From: JAAZKA01 sp034926225 | Lineage (GTDB): Bacteria; Bacillota; Clostridia; Oscillospirales; QAMX01 | Reading direction: 5' to 3' | NCBI GenBank assembly: GCA_034926225.1 | Contig: JAYFRF010000005.1 | Coordinates: 1 to 64,000, forward strand | Length of the DNA stretch: 64,000 nt | Part shown: one piece after another, positions 7,616-15,463 of the stretch | Layout: every line of letters begins with the position of its first letter | Position numbering within the stretch: position 1 is the first letter of the stretch | The notes under the pieces: generated by a model | Databases searched by the model: none | Told to the model about the DNA's origin: nothing | The model's input: the letters and a program-made list of their open reading frames with translations, nothing else | Translations under genes and position numbers: made by a program

Positions 7616-8392
7616 CTAGCCTTCGTATGCCGGCTCGGCCAAATCGTCATTATCGATCGGTATCTGCGTGTTCGGTTCATGGTCGCCCACGGCACGCAGC
7701 ACCACCGTTAAAGAACCTGCTCTGTATCCCTGCACGATTCGCATAGCGTCGCGCGGCGTTACAAATACGGTCAGATAGGTATAACTGCCGCCGTCGCCTG
7801 TTTCCGTCGTATTTTTTGCGTAACTGGACCCTGCCGCCGCCACTTCGATGTTTTGCGCACAGACAAGAGTAACCCTGCTGGTCGGCCGTATCGTTTCCTC
7901 CTCATCCTCGCTCTTTTCGAGTCCCGTCGCCTCGTAAAAGGCGTCTGAGGAAAGATCGGTATGGCATAGAATATCCACATAATCCCCGTTCCTTATAAAT
8001 CCGGATACTCCCGACACACTGTCTACCGCGATCGTCAGCGCACGCATCCCGTTTTCCAGAATATAGGAAAGCCCGTCCTCTCCGAGCTCCGTGTCTGTCA
8101 GCTTCGCGCTTAATATCTGTTCGCCCTGTAGAATTTCGCTTTGCACCATTTTACCGATCGCGTTTTCAGCCGATCGCAGAACCAGCGCATGACCTCCGCC
8201 CTTTGGAATCTGCTCTTCCGTTACCATATCCGCGGTGATCCGGGTATACGCCGGTATCTCTTGTGCCGCCACTAAAATCGTTTCGTATTCGATGACAACC
8301 TCCTGCTGTTTTTCAAGCCCGCTTAAATACATATACAGCAGAACTGCCGTGATCACTGCGGCGAATGCCGCGATTATCCCGATCTTTTTCAT
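7616..8392 (-). CDS. cpaB: Flp pilus assembly protein CpaB/RcpC
   Basis: This 258-residue protein has an N-terminal membrane anchor (residues 3-22), then an SAF domain (VAAQEIPAYTRITADMVTEEQIP, ~42-64) and an RcpC/CpaB core containing GMRALTIAVDSVSGVSGFIRNGDYVDIL (~114-141; split for reading). In monoderms CpaB probably acts at the wall-membrane interface; no secretin gene is present. AGGTGA stands 3 bases before the ATG and the start is 3 bases from the upstream stop. Confidence 0.92.
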   Translation of the reverse strand: MKKIGIIAAFAAVITAVLLYMYLSGLEKQQEVVIEYETILVAAQEIPAYTRITADMVTEEQIPKGGGHALVLRSAENAIGKMVQSEILQGEQILSAKLTDTELGEDGLSYILENGMRALTIAVDSVSGVSGFIRNGDYVDILCHTDLSSDAFYEATGLEKSEDEEETIRPTSRVTLVCAQNIEVAAAGSSYAKNTTETGDGGSYTYLTVFVTPRDAMRIVQGYRAGSLTVVLRAVGDHEPNTQIPIDNDDLAEPAYEG

Positions 8393-8395
8393 TCT

Positions 8396-9391
8396 TCACC
8401 TGCTTAATGTCAGACTGTAAACGCCGAAGCTCTGGACGCTGCCGCTCAAGTCACCGTATTCCGAGCCGACATTGACCGTGTCCACATACGAGCCGATGAC
8501 ATAGCCTTCCGTGGCATAGGTTGTGTAATCCTCCAGAACAAACGCCGCGAAACCGACGATTTTAACGTATGAATGATCACCCGAGGTATAAACAATCACC
8601 GGAACCTTCATCACACGCGGGCAGCTGGCAACATAATGATTCTCATTACAGCCGCCGTCCGATGTGTAATGCGTACATGCGTTGTAGCGCTCCATGACGC
8701 CGGTAAGCGTCGGCCCTGTCATATTGCCATGCTCTACCGGAAGAATATCGTTTATATTCAAGTATCCGCCGAATCCGTTATTTAACCAGGTCAGGTAATC
8801 GTTCGCTCCGCCGCCTTTGATACCGTCCAAATCGATCGCTCCGAACGAGCCTTCGACGACTTCCTCCGTATTCGATCCGTATTTCAAGACGACATGCTCC
8901 GTAAATCCCGATTCGATCAAGGTGGTAAGCTTACTTTCCTCTACGCTGAGCGGTACAATGTCGTTTAAAGAAACGCACGGGATCGCCCGCGCTTCCGCGC
9001 CGCGCGAAAACGTGATCGTATCCGTACCGAATATCCTTGCGAAGCTCGTTTCCGAAACCGCGTTTATGTCCACGCCGATCCGGTAATAAAGCCCGTTTGC
9101 TTCTTCCGCAAAATAAAAAGTCGCGTCATCCGCCGATACGCCGTTTTTTTGAAGGTAGCCCTGTCCGATTTGTTTGATTTCGTTTTGGCGTTCCATATCG
9201 GATACCTTCACGGGCATCTGAAGGCCCGCGGCCATGACCGCGGCATCCGCCGCCGTTTGCACCTCCGCTGTACGCAGGTAGGCCGTGCCTATATCCAATC
9301 CGATCGCCGCAAGCGCCAGAAACGCGGTCATTGCAAAGGCGAGGAGGATCAGCGAAGCGCCTTTTTCCTCTTTCCAAAAATCCTTATTCAT
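8396..9391 (-). CDS. TadG-like pilus pseudopilin (Tad-domain protein)
   Basis: This 331-residue protein begins with the Tad/TadE-type N-terminus: KGASLILLAFAMTAFLALAAIGLDIG (~9-35) followed by AEVQTAADAAVMAA, typical of TadG proteins. The rest is a predicted extracellular beta-rich domain with four clustered cysteines (CTHYTSDGGC near residue 245 and CPRV near 257), so disulfides are possible. No von Willebrand factor A domain is obvious, unlike longer TadG proteins. It overlaps tadE by 1 base (TGATG), so the two are translationally coupled and probably form a minor pseudopilin pair at the pilus tip or base. Confidence 0.82.
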   Translation of the reverse strand: MNKDFWKEEKGASLILLAFAMTAFLALAAIGLDIGTAYLRTAEVQTAADAAVMAAGLQMPVKVSDMERQNEIKQIGQGYLQKNGVSADDATFYFAEEANGLYYRIGVDINAVSETSFARIFGTDTITFSRGAEARAIPCVSLNDIVPLSVEESKLTTLIESGFTEHVVLKYGSNTEEVVEGSFGAIDLDGIKGGGANDYLTWLNNGFGGYLNINDILPVEHGNMTGPTLTGVMERYNACTHYTSDGGCNENHYVASCPRVMKVPVIVYTSGDHSYVKIVGFAAFVLEDYTTYATEGYVIGSYVDTVNVGSEYGDLSGSVQSFGVYSLTLSR

Positions 9392-9807
9392 CAGCTCATC
9401 TTCATGGTACAGCTGGCCTCCAGGTAGAAAACGCCGCCCTCTGTAATAAGCCCGGATAACGGCGTAATTGCCGGAAGCGCGTAATGTGTAACCACCGTAA
9501 CATCTCCCGCCCGAAAATCCGCCGGATCGGAATACGTGATGGTCACATCGATCGAGCCAAAGTAGTCCGGCGCCATATCTTGTATGCGTTGGCTGATTTT
9601 TTCATTGTTCAAGGACGTGTCCGTCGCAATAATACCCGCTCGGACACCTTCGCGCGTGATATTTTCCAGGATCATCGCATTTGCCGAGACCCAACCCAGT
9701 TCCAATATTCCGACCAGCAGCAGCAAAACAATAGGGAGCGTTAAGGCGAACTCCACCGCCGCCTGTCCGTCCTCATGTCGATTCCGGCGCGTGTGATGGC
9801 ATTTCAT
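9391..9807 (-). CDS. tadE: TadE-like minor pseudopilin
   Basis: This 138-residue protein has an N-terminal processing motif EDGQAAVEFALTLPIVLLLL (~12-31). Cleavage after the glycine leaves Glu at +5, the rule for TadV-type peptidases. A long hydrophobic helix is followed by a small extracellular domain. GGGAG lies 9 bases upstream of the ATG. TadE and TadF/G are minor pseudopilins needed for Flp pilus assembly. Position between flp and the TadG-like gene agrees. Confidence 0.9.
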   Translation of the reverse strand: MKCHHTRRNRHEDGQAAVEFALTLPIVLLLLVGILELGWVSANAMILENITREGVRAGIIATDTSLNNEKISQRIQDMAPDYFGSIDVTITYSDPADFRAGDVTVVTHYALPAITPLSGLITEGGVFYLEASCTMKMS

Positions 9808-9886
9808 ACCCGAACGCTCCCTTTCGCTTGTGACGAGCCTCTATATTTCAAGAAGCTTTTTACGGTGATGCCAATACTCAGATCTG

Positions 9887-10054
9887 TTAGCCTGCGCTAG
9901 ACGTAATTTTTGCAGCGATATCACCGAATTTTGTGTTTAGGCCCCCTCCGATTGCTACGAGCGCGCCGATGACGACGACGGCGATCAATGCGATAATCAG
10001 GCCGTACTCGACCATGCCCTGACCGCTTTCGTCTTTGAAGAATCTCTTGATCAT
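9887..10054 (-). CDS. flp: Flp-type major pilin
   Basis: This 55-residue Flp family pilin is the structural subunit of the pilus. The N-terminus MIKRFFKDESG is followed by QGMVEYGLIIALIAVVVIGA. Cleavage after Gly11 gives the canonical G/XXXXEY processing site with Glu+5 and Tyr+6. The hydrophobic helix spans ~18-38, with a short tail. I chose the ATG at 10054 because GGAGGAG stands 7 bases upstream; longer upstream frames would read through the prepilin peptidase gene. It lies downstream of tadV and upstream of tadE. Confidence 0.95.
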   Translation of the reverse strand: MIKRFFKDESGQGMVEYGLIIALIAVVVIGALVAIGGGLNTKFGDIAAKITSSAG

Positions 10055-10119
10055 GATTTCTTCTCCTCCGTTATTTTTTTGGTTATATGGTTTAGGACGA
10101 ACGATCGTCCCATGGAACG

Positions 10120-10746
10120 CTAAACGATGACACTTTGTACCACAAGCAGTGCGGCGGCAATAAACGGCCCCATTGGTATGAGCTTTTGGAATCTCTGCGC
10201 GAATGGAACGTTTCTTTGAAACATCGTAAACAGCAAGATCAGCGCGCCCATCACGACGGAAGCGTACAGGCATCCGATCCATCCTGTGCAAAAACCCATG
10301 GCCGCCGCCAGCTTCACATCTCCCGCGCCTACATTTTTCCCGAATATTTTCGGGAAAAGAAATAGGATAAAACAGAGTACCAAACCGATTGCCGAAGACC
10401 AAATATGGAATTCGATCGTCCGTGTCGATGCGAAAAACAATGTCAACGGAAACAAAGCCAGTATCAGACCGTTCGGTATGATACTATACTCCCAATCGAT
10501 TACAGCGATCAGCGAGCAATCCAAAAGCAAAAAAAGTAAGTATAAAAGCTTCCACGATACGCCTGCGAAACCGCCCAGAATACCTCCCGCGCATGCCAAC
10601 ACGATCAGTAATCCCGCCAATCTAATGCCAAGTATCGCTTTATCAGGTATTTCGCGTTTTATCAGGATCCATTTTTTTAATATGATCCACGGCATAGTCA
10701 TTGCAGCGCCGCCCGCGCAACCTACAAGTATACCGAATGAGTTCAT
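10120..10746 (-). CDS. tadV: Prepilin peptidase TadV/CpaA (A24 family)
   Basis: This 208-residue polytopic aspartic protease cleaves the leader of Flp and TadE-like pilins. Both catalytic aspartates are visible: VIDWEYSIIP (~100) and the GxGD motif GAGDVKLAAAMG (~147-158). Five to six membrane helices are predicted; the N-methylation domain of PilD is absent, as expected for TadV. ATG 10746 has AGGAG 5 bases upstream. It is the first gene of the pilus operon, directly after a terminator and two c-di-GMP riboswitches, so expression of the whole operon depends on read-through. Confidence 0.9.
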   Translation of the reverse strand: MNSFGILVGCAGGAAMTMPWIILKKWILIKREIPDKAILGIRLAGLLIVLACAGGILGGFAGVSWKLLYLLFLLLDCSLIAVIDWEYSIIPNGLILALFPLTLFFASTRTIEFHIWSSAIGLVLCFILFLFPKIFGKNVGAGDVKLAAAMGFCTGWIGCLYASVVMGALILLFTMFQRNVPFAQRFQKLIPMGPFIAAALLVVQSVIV

Positions 10747-10763
10747 AATAACTCCTAAAAAAT

Positions 10764-10802
10764 AAAAAAATATTACGGTTCGGCGTTTGCCGAATCGTAA
10801 TA
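10764..10802 (-). terminator. Expression-platform terminator of the second c-di-GMP riboswitch
   Basis: On the minus strand an 11-bp stem with one mismatch and an AAAC loop (within 10771-10802) is followed by seven T, 17 bases before tadV. Its 5' arm contains TTCGGCAA (10787-10794), which is complementary over 8 bases to TTGCCGAA at the 3' end of the aptamer (10871-10878). The aptamer-side strand could therefore act as anti-terminator when no ligand is bound. Confidence 0.85.
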
Positions 10803-10869
10803 TGCGTACCGAATTAGACGCATGGGAATATACAACCCCCAAGCGTTGTCTTTCGTTATCACGTTCTTC

Positions 10870-10955
10870 ATTCGGCAACCGGCTGTCATAGGCTTTTATA
10901 CCTTTAGACCCTTTGGCTTTGCGTCCCGCGCTTTCACACGGTTTGCTTTTTTCAT
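10870..10955 (-). ncRNA. Cyclic di-GMP-I (GEMM-I) riboswitch, promoter-distal copy
   Basis: Minus-strand sequence shows the GEMM-I core in order: AAGCAAACC, a GTGTGAAAGCGC stem with GAAA tetraloop, GGACGCAAAGCC, the receptor-side AGGGTCTAAAGG, and the terminal GACAGCCGGTTGCCG hairpin. A closing P1 can form from TTCTTC (5') and GAAGAA (3'). It is followed by the terminator at 10764-10802 and then tadV. Ligand specificity for c-di-GMP follows from the conserved core; GEMM-I variants for cGAMP exist and differ by a key G/A that should be checked by alignment. Confidence 0.92.
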
Positions 10956-11015
10956 ATGGGAAGAATGTTCTGTATTCAATTCATGCGGTTTTTAAGAATC
11001 CCCATTGTAAAATCA

Positions 11016-11049
11016 GGCAAATAAAAAAGCAGCCTGCTTTATTTGCCAG
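11016..11049 (-). terminator. Intrinsic terminator after the first c-di-GMP riboswitch
   Basis: On the minus strand AAAGCAGGCTGC is followed by seven T. Outer flanks GGCAAATAAAGCAG and the T-tract plus ATTTGCC can extend the hairpin. It lies between the two riboswitch aptamers, so it can stop transcription before the second aptamer is made. TGCCGA-type complementarity (11052-11057 with 11103-11108) suggests competing pairing with the first aptamer. Confidence 0.75.
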
Positions 11050-11099
11050 ACTGCCGACTTTTTAAACCCTGCAACATCTGTGTTTGCAGGACTGTATCA

Positions 11100-11200
11100 A
11101 TATCGGCAACTGGCTGCCATCGGCCCGTACAAGACGGACGTTTAGGCCCTATAGTTTTGCGTCGCTTGCTTTCGCAAGGTTTGCCTTTTCGTGGGGATAC
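11100..11200 (-). ncRNA. Cyclic di-GMP-I (GEMM-I) riboswitch, promoter-proximal copy
   Basis: Minus-strand sequence shows CACGAAAAGGCAAACC, the tetraloop stem TTGCGAAAGCAAG, GACGCAAAACTATAGGGCC, CTAAACG, and the terminal GGCAGCCAGTTGCCG hairpin: the full GEMM-I consensus. It begins within ~15 bases of the predicted transcription start and is followed by a terminator at 11016-11049. Together with the second copy it forms a tandem riboswitch leader for the Tad pilus operon. Confidence 0.93.
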
Positions 11201-11215
11201 TTTGTATCCATCTGT

Positions 11216-11244
11216 AGACTACCACGCTTTTTCTTCTTTGTCAA
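11216..11244 (-). promoter_or_regulatory. Promoter of the Tad operon leader
   Basis: A perfect TTGACA -35 (11239-11244, minus strand) and TAGTCT -10 (11216-11221) are 17 bases apart, placing the transcript start just before the first riboswitch. No other strong promoter was seen between here and tadV. Confidence 0.75.
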
Positions 11245-11496
11245 GCTTAATCTATATGTAAATATCACCGAATATTCTATGCGATAATACCCGAAAAGAC
11301 TATCATTCCATATTATTCGTCTCATAATCATGTAAATAATAGAATTATTATCAATTTAAACGTAACAATTATAATATACTCCAAACGAATTTGGAAACAT
11401 GCTGCGCTGGCTGCTTTTTATTAGTGGCAGGGTTTGCAGCGGCGTCATATCATACTACAGACGCAGACGTCCAAAAACGAACAGGGAGGTATGGAA

Positions 11497-11916
11497 ATGT
11501 TTGGTAACAGGTCTGGGAACTGTGACGCGGAATTGCGCGACTACGGTGCCGCGCCGTTAATTGTGAATATCGACCGTCTGACAAAGCTGAATCCTTTTTA
11601 TCGTATTGCTTTATGGACGGGGACGCATTTGCAGTTAACGCTGATGAGCATCAAGGTCGGCGGCGATATCGGGCTGGAAATGCATCCGAATCTCGATCAG
11701 TTCATCCGGATTGAGGATGGTTATGCTCTCGTGAAAATGGGAAATACCCGCGATGATCTGCGGTATCAAAGGCGGGTGGACAGCAATTATGCGGTTATCG
11801 TTCCCGCCGGTACGTGGCATAATGTCATCAATATCGGGAATATGCCGCTGAAGGTGTATTCGATTTACGCACCGCCGCAGCACCCATATGGAACGGTGCA
11901 GGAGACAAAGGAGTAG
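11497..11916 (+). CDS. Cupin-domain protein
   Basis: This 139-residue single-domain cupin has motif 1 GGDIGLEMHPNLDQFIRIEDG (~49-69, with the conserved H, Q/E and G; split for reading) and motif 2 near VPAGTWHNVINIGNMPLKV (~106-124), including the metal-binding His. It resembles mannose-6-phosphate-isomerase-like cupins, which bind metal and small sugars or act as isomerases or sensors. I chose ATG 11497 because GGGAGG lies 7 bases upstream; ATG 11491 is too close. It stands alone, divergent from the Tad leader. Substrate unknown. Confidence 0.85.
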   Translation: MFGNRSGNCDAELRDYGAAPLIVNIDRLTKLNPFYRIALWTGTHLQLTLMSIKVGGDIGLEMHPNLDQFIRIEDGYALVKMGNTRDDLRYQRRVDSNYAVIVPAGTWHNVINIGNMPLKVYSIYAPPQHPYGTVQETKE

Positions 11917-11957
11917 AGCCGTCATACATGAAGGTCCTCGGGAAAGGCCTTGATCAT

Positions 11958-12001
11958 CCGCCCTCAAGATCGCAAAAACGGTTTTGAGGGCGGTATTATT
12001 T
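11958..12001 (+). terminator. Intrinsic terminator after the cupin gene
   Basis: A perfect 10-bp GC-rich stem (11958-11967 with 11984-11993) is followed by TATTATTT. Confidence 0.7.
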
Positions 12002-12025
12002 CCTTGGCAGAAAATACGAACGGGC

Positions 12026-12055
12026 TTGCATCGGGCAAACTGTATGTGCTATAAT
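12026..12055 (+). promoter_or_regulatory. Promoter of the GH116-LarA operon
   Basis: TTGCAT (12026-12031) and TATAAT (12050-12055) are 18 bases apart, 35 bases upstream of the GH116 start codon. Confidence 0.7.
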
Positions 12056-12090
12056 AAAAACATCCATAAAAAGGTCGGAGGCGTATACAC

Positions 12091-14613
12091 ATGCCCAGAT
12101 ATACCGGAGCGCATACGAAAAACATCCGATTCCCGCTCGGCGGCATCGGCGCCGGTTCCGTCAGCCTGTCCGGTGAAGGACGGCTGGTCGATTGGGAGAT
12201 CTTTAACCATCCGAATAAGGGCAGCTTCAACTCGTTTTCGCATTTTGCCGTCAAAGCGTCGCGCGGCGGCAACCTGCTCGACGCGCGTGTCTTAAACGGC
12301 GACCTGACGACCGATCTCTCGGGACAGCCCGCCGGCCTGCCCGGGCATACGGGCTTTGGTTACGGCCCCGCGCGCACGACGATGGCAGGCTTCCCCCATT
12401 TTTCGGACATCATCTTCGACGGCACCTTTCCGACCGCGCGTCTGACCTTTGCCGATCCGCATTTCCCCGGCATGGCGACACTCGACGCATGGAGTCCCAT
12501 GATTCCGCTTGAGGATAACGACTCCTCGCTGCCCGCCGCCTGCTTCACGCTGTCCGCTCATAACCCGACGGATGCGGCCGTCGACTATACCTTTGCCTTC
12601 TCCGTCGGAAATCCAGCGCGCTCCGGCTCTGCAAACCTCGCCGTCCCCGGCGGCGTGCGGCTGACGGATACCGTGCTGCCATCAAACGACCCCGCGTTTG
12701 GGGAGCTTTGCGTCCTGACCGACGCGGAAAGCTGCGGCCTGCAGCGATACTGGTACCGCGGCTCCTGGTTTGACGCGGCGGGCATCTACTGGCGGAATTT
12801 TACGGCGCCCTCGCCGATGCCGGAGCGGGTTTACGACGCGGACAAGAAGTGCGGCGGCGATATGGCCACGCTCTATACGACGCTGACCGCCGCCCCCGGC
12901 GAGACCGTCTCGGCGCGCTTCGTTTTAGCCTGGTATTACCCAAACCGCATCAACGACTGGACGCCGCAGCAGGGAGACCGCCCTTGGAGAAACTGGTATG
13001 CGACGCGCTGGACGGATGCCTTCGACGCCGCGCGGTATTTACTCGCGCATTGGGAGCGGCTGAGGGCCGGCACCTACGCTTTCCGCGACGCTCTGCACAA
13101 CTCGACGCTGCCGCCGGAGGTCATCGACGCGGCGGCCTCGAACCTTGCGGTTCTGCGTTCTCCGACAGTGCTGCGGCTGGAGGACGGCACCTTTTACGGC
13201 TGGGAGGGCGTCTCCGAGCATGCGGGTTCCTGCGAGGGCACCTGCACGCATGTCTGGACCTACACCTACGCGCTGTGCTATCTGTTCCCGTCGCTCGAGC
13301 GCTCCATCCGCGACGCAGACTATAAATACAACCTCGAGCCGTCCGGCTATATGACCTTCCGGCTGCCGCTGCCCTTGGGCCGCAAGAATCCGCGATTTCA
13401 CGCCTGCGTCGACGGACAGATGGGCGGCATCATCAAGGTTTACCGCGAGTGGAAGCTCTCCGGCGACGGCGCGTGGCTTGCGTGTATCTATCCGTCCGTC
13501 AAAAAAGCTTTAAGCTTTGCTTGGAGTCCGGAAAACGGGGACGCCTGGGACGCAGACCGCGACGGCATCCTCGAAGGGCGGCAGCATCACACGCTCGATA
13601 TGGAGCTGTTCGGCCCGTCGTCCTGGCTCGAGGGGTTCTATCTCGCGGCTCTGCGCGCGGGCTCCGAAATGGCACGGTATACTGGAGACTTTGATTTTGC
13701 GGAGCTGTGCGATACGCTGTACGCAAACGGCAAAAACTATCTGGAGGAGCGTCTTTTCAACGGCAAATGGTATATTCAGAACGTCGACCTGACCGATAAA
13801 TCCATCGCGGAGCGCTTTGACTGCGTCGCTTCGTACTGGAATGAGGAAGCAGGTGAGTTAAAATATCAGATCTGCCAAGGGTCGAGCATCGATCAGCTTC
13901 TTGCGCAGTACCACGCCGCGCTTTGCGGCCTGGGCGATATCTTCGACCCCACACACCGGAAAACGGCTCTTATGAACATGTTTCGGCATAATTTTAAGCC
14001 CTCGATGCGGGAATACTACAATCCCTGCCGCGTTTTCTGCTCAAACGACGAGGGCGGCGCGGTGATCTGCGACTATCCCGAGGGCGCGTATAAGCCCGTA
14101 GTTCCGATTCCCTATGCCGAAGAGTGCATGACGGGCTTTGAGTACGCCTTCGCCGTCCTCCTCTGCGCAGACGGCTTCGTCGACGAGGGTCTTACCGTCG
14201 TCCGCGCCATCCGTGACCGCTACAACGGCGAAAAGCGCAATCCCTATAACGAAATCGAGTGTGGCTCTAATTACGCCCGCTCCATGGCAAGCTTCGCCCT
14301 CCTCCCGGCGCTCGAAGGCTTCTCCGTCGATCTTCCGGCAGGAAAGATCGGCGTCCATCCCCGCGTAGACGGACCGCTCCGCGCGTTCTTCTCTGCCGGC
14401 ACCGCATGGGGCGAACTGACCGCGGATGCCGACGCGGTCAGCCTGCGCATCCTCGGCGGCTCTCTGCGGTTGTCGGGCATCGCATGTCCGGCGCTGTCCG
14501 ACATCGCGCATTTGACCGCGGACGGACAAGCGCTGGCATTTACACACATGGGCGACGGCGCAGCGTTCGAATCTGTCACGCTTCACGATTCACTGACCGT
14601 ATCGCGTATCTGA
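12091..14613 (+). CDS. Glycoside hydrolase family 116 (GBA2-like) beta-glycosidase
   Basis: This 840-residue protein has the GH116 architecture. The N-terminal beta-sandwich starts with RFPLGGIGAGSVSLSGEGRL and DWEIFNHPNKG (~12-44; DUF608-like). An (alpha/alpha)6 catalytic domain carries GSCEGTCTHVWTYTYAL (~379) and TLDMELFGPSSW (~502), the conserved regions that hold the nucleophile and acid/base in this family. No signal peptide is seen, so it acts inside the cell on imported glycosides. Bacterial GH116 enzymes include beta-glucosidases, beta-xylosidases and N-acetylglucosaminidases; specificity is not deducible. It is the first gene of an operon with an isomerase, a LarA-type racemase and a dehydrogenase. 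GGAGG lies 8 bases before the ATG. Confidence 0.9.
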   Translation: MPRYTGAHTKNIRFPLGGIGAGSVSLSGEGRLVDWEIFNHPNKGSFNSFSHFAVKASRGGNLLDARVLNGDLTTDLSGQPAGLPGHTGFGYGPARTTMAGFPHFSDIIFDGTFPTARLTFADPHFPGMATLDAWSPMIPLEDNDSSLPAACFTLSAHNPTDAAVDYTFAFSVGNPARSGSANLAVPGGVRLTDTVLPSNDPAFGELCVLTDAESCGLQRYWYRGSWFDAAGIYWRNFTAPSPMPERVYDADKKCGGDMATLYTTLTAAPGETVSARFVLAWYYPNRINDWTPQQGDRPWRNWYATRWTDAFDAARYLLAHWERLRAGTYAFRDALHNSTLPPEVIDAAASNLAVLRSPTVLRLEDGTFYGWEGVSEHAGSCEGTCTHVWTYTYALCYLFPSLERSIRDADYKYNLEPSGYMTFRLPLPLGRKNPRFHACVDGQMGGIIKVYREWKLSGDGAWLACIYPSVKKALSFAWSPENGDAWDADRDGILEGRQHHTLDMELFGPSSWLEGFYLAALRAGSEMARYTGDFDFAELCDTLYANGKNYLEERLFNGKWYIQNVDLTDKSIAERFDCVASYWNEEAGELKYQICQGSSIDQLLAQYHAALCGLGDIFDPTHRKTALMNMFRHNFKPSMREYYNPCRVFCSNDEGGAVICDYPEGAYKPVVPIPYAEECMTGFEYAFAVLLCADGFVDEGLTVVRAIRDRYNGEKRNPYNEIECGSNYARSMASFALLPALEGFSVDLPAGKIGVHPRVDGPLRAFFSAGTAWGELTADADAVSLRILGGSLRLSGIACPALSDIAHLTADGQALAFTHMGDGAAFESVTLHDSLTVSRI

Positions 14614-14632
14614 TCTGTAGGAGGATTTTACG

Positions 14633-15463
14633 ATGAAAAAATCAATCAACGCCTGGGCGGTCGCGCCCGGCACAGATTTTGAGACGATGTTTCAGACCCT
14701 GTCCGCGACAGGATTTGACTGCGTGGAGCTGAACGTGGATGCCGACAACAGCTCCGGGCATTCCCTGACGATGGAAACGACCCCCGCACAGCTCGCCGAA
14801 ATCGCCGGTCTCTCGCGGCAGTACCGGCTGCCCGTCACGAGTGTTTCCACCGCACTGTACTGGCGCACGGCTCTCGGCTCCGCGAATGCAGCCGACCGGG
14901 AAACCGCGATGAACGTCCTGCGCGCCCAGTTATCCTGCGCCAAAGCCCTGTCCGCCGACGCGATCCTAGTCGTCACCGGCGGCATCGACGACGGCACAAG
15001 CATCGTGCAGGCTTATGAACGCTGCCACCATGTGTTGGAGGCGCTGCTGCCGGAGATCGAGGCGTCAGGAGTCACCGTAGCCTTAGAGAACGTCGGCAAC
15101 GGCTTCTTCCTCTCCCCCGGTGACATGTGCGAATTCATCGACAGCTTCGAGTCCCCCGCCATCGCCGCGTATTTCGACGTAGGCAACGTCCTGCGCTACT
15201 CCTACCCCGAATACTGGATTGAAATCCTCGCTCAGCGCATTTGCCGCGTCCATGCCAAGGACGGCAAAAAAGTCCCCTCCCCCGTCGGTTATTATGAATT
15301 CCCGCTGCTGCAGGGCAGTGTGCGCTGGGAGCGCGTCATGGCGGCTCTCCGTGACACGGGTTACGACGGTCCTCTCACCGCCGAGCTGTCGTCTTCCCCG
15401 CAAGCGCCCGATCTCGTCTACCGCATGGTGCACGACGCCTTAGAACGGATCGTCGCCCTATGA
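14633..15463 (+). CDS. Sugar phosphate isomerase/epimerase family TIM-barrel protein
   Basis: This 276-residue xylose-isomerase-like TIM barrel (AP endonuclease 2 family) has metal-site motifs ALENVGNGF (~149), YFDVGNVL (~184), RVHAKDGKK (~204) and a C-terminal ELSSS (~258), in the order of D-tagatose 3-epimerase and L-ribulose-5-phosphate 3-epimerase relatives. GGAGG precedes the ATG by 8 bases. It is 19 bases downstream of the GH116 gene and overlaps the LarA-like gene by 4 bases (ATGA), so it belongs to the same operon. It probably interconverts the sugar or sugar acid released by the glycosidase. Confidence 0.85.
   Translation: MKKSINAWAVAPGTDFETMFQTLSATGFDCVELNVDADNSSGHSLTMETTPAQLAEIAGLSRQYRLPVTSVSTALYWRTALGSANAADRETAMNVLRAQLSCAKALSADAILVVTGGIDDGTSIVQAYERCHHVLEALLPEIEASGVTVALENVGNGFFLSPGDMCEFIDSFESPAIAAYFDVGNVLRYSYPEYWIEILAQRICRVHAKDGKKVPSPVGYYEFPLLQGSVRWERVMAALRDTGYDGPLTAELSSSPQAPDLVYRMVHDALERIVAL

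Noticed and set aside
11401..11445. A third riboswitch or its copy upstream of the cupin gene
   Set aside because: Short similarity to the terminator region only; none of the GEMM core motifs are present.
12292..14586. Long open frames opposite the GH116 gene
   Set aside because: They are complements of GC-rich codons, have no ribosome sites or family motifs, and lie wholly within a clear gene.
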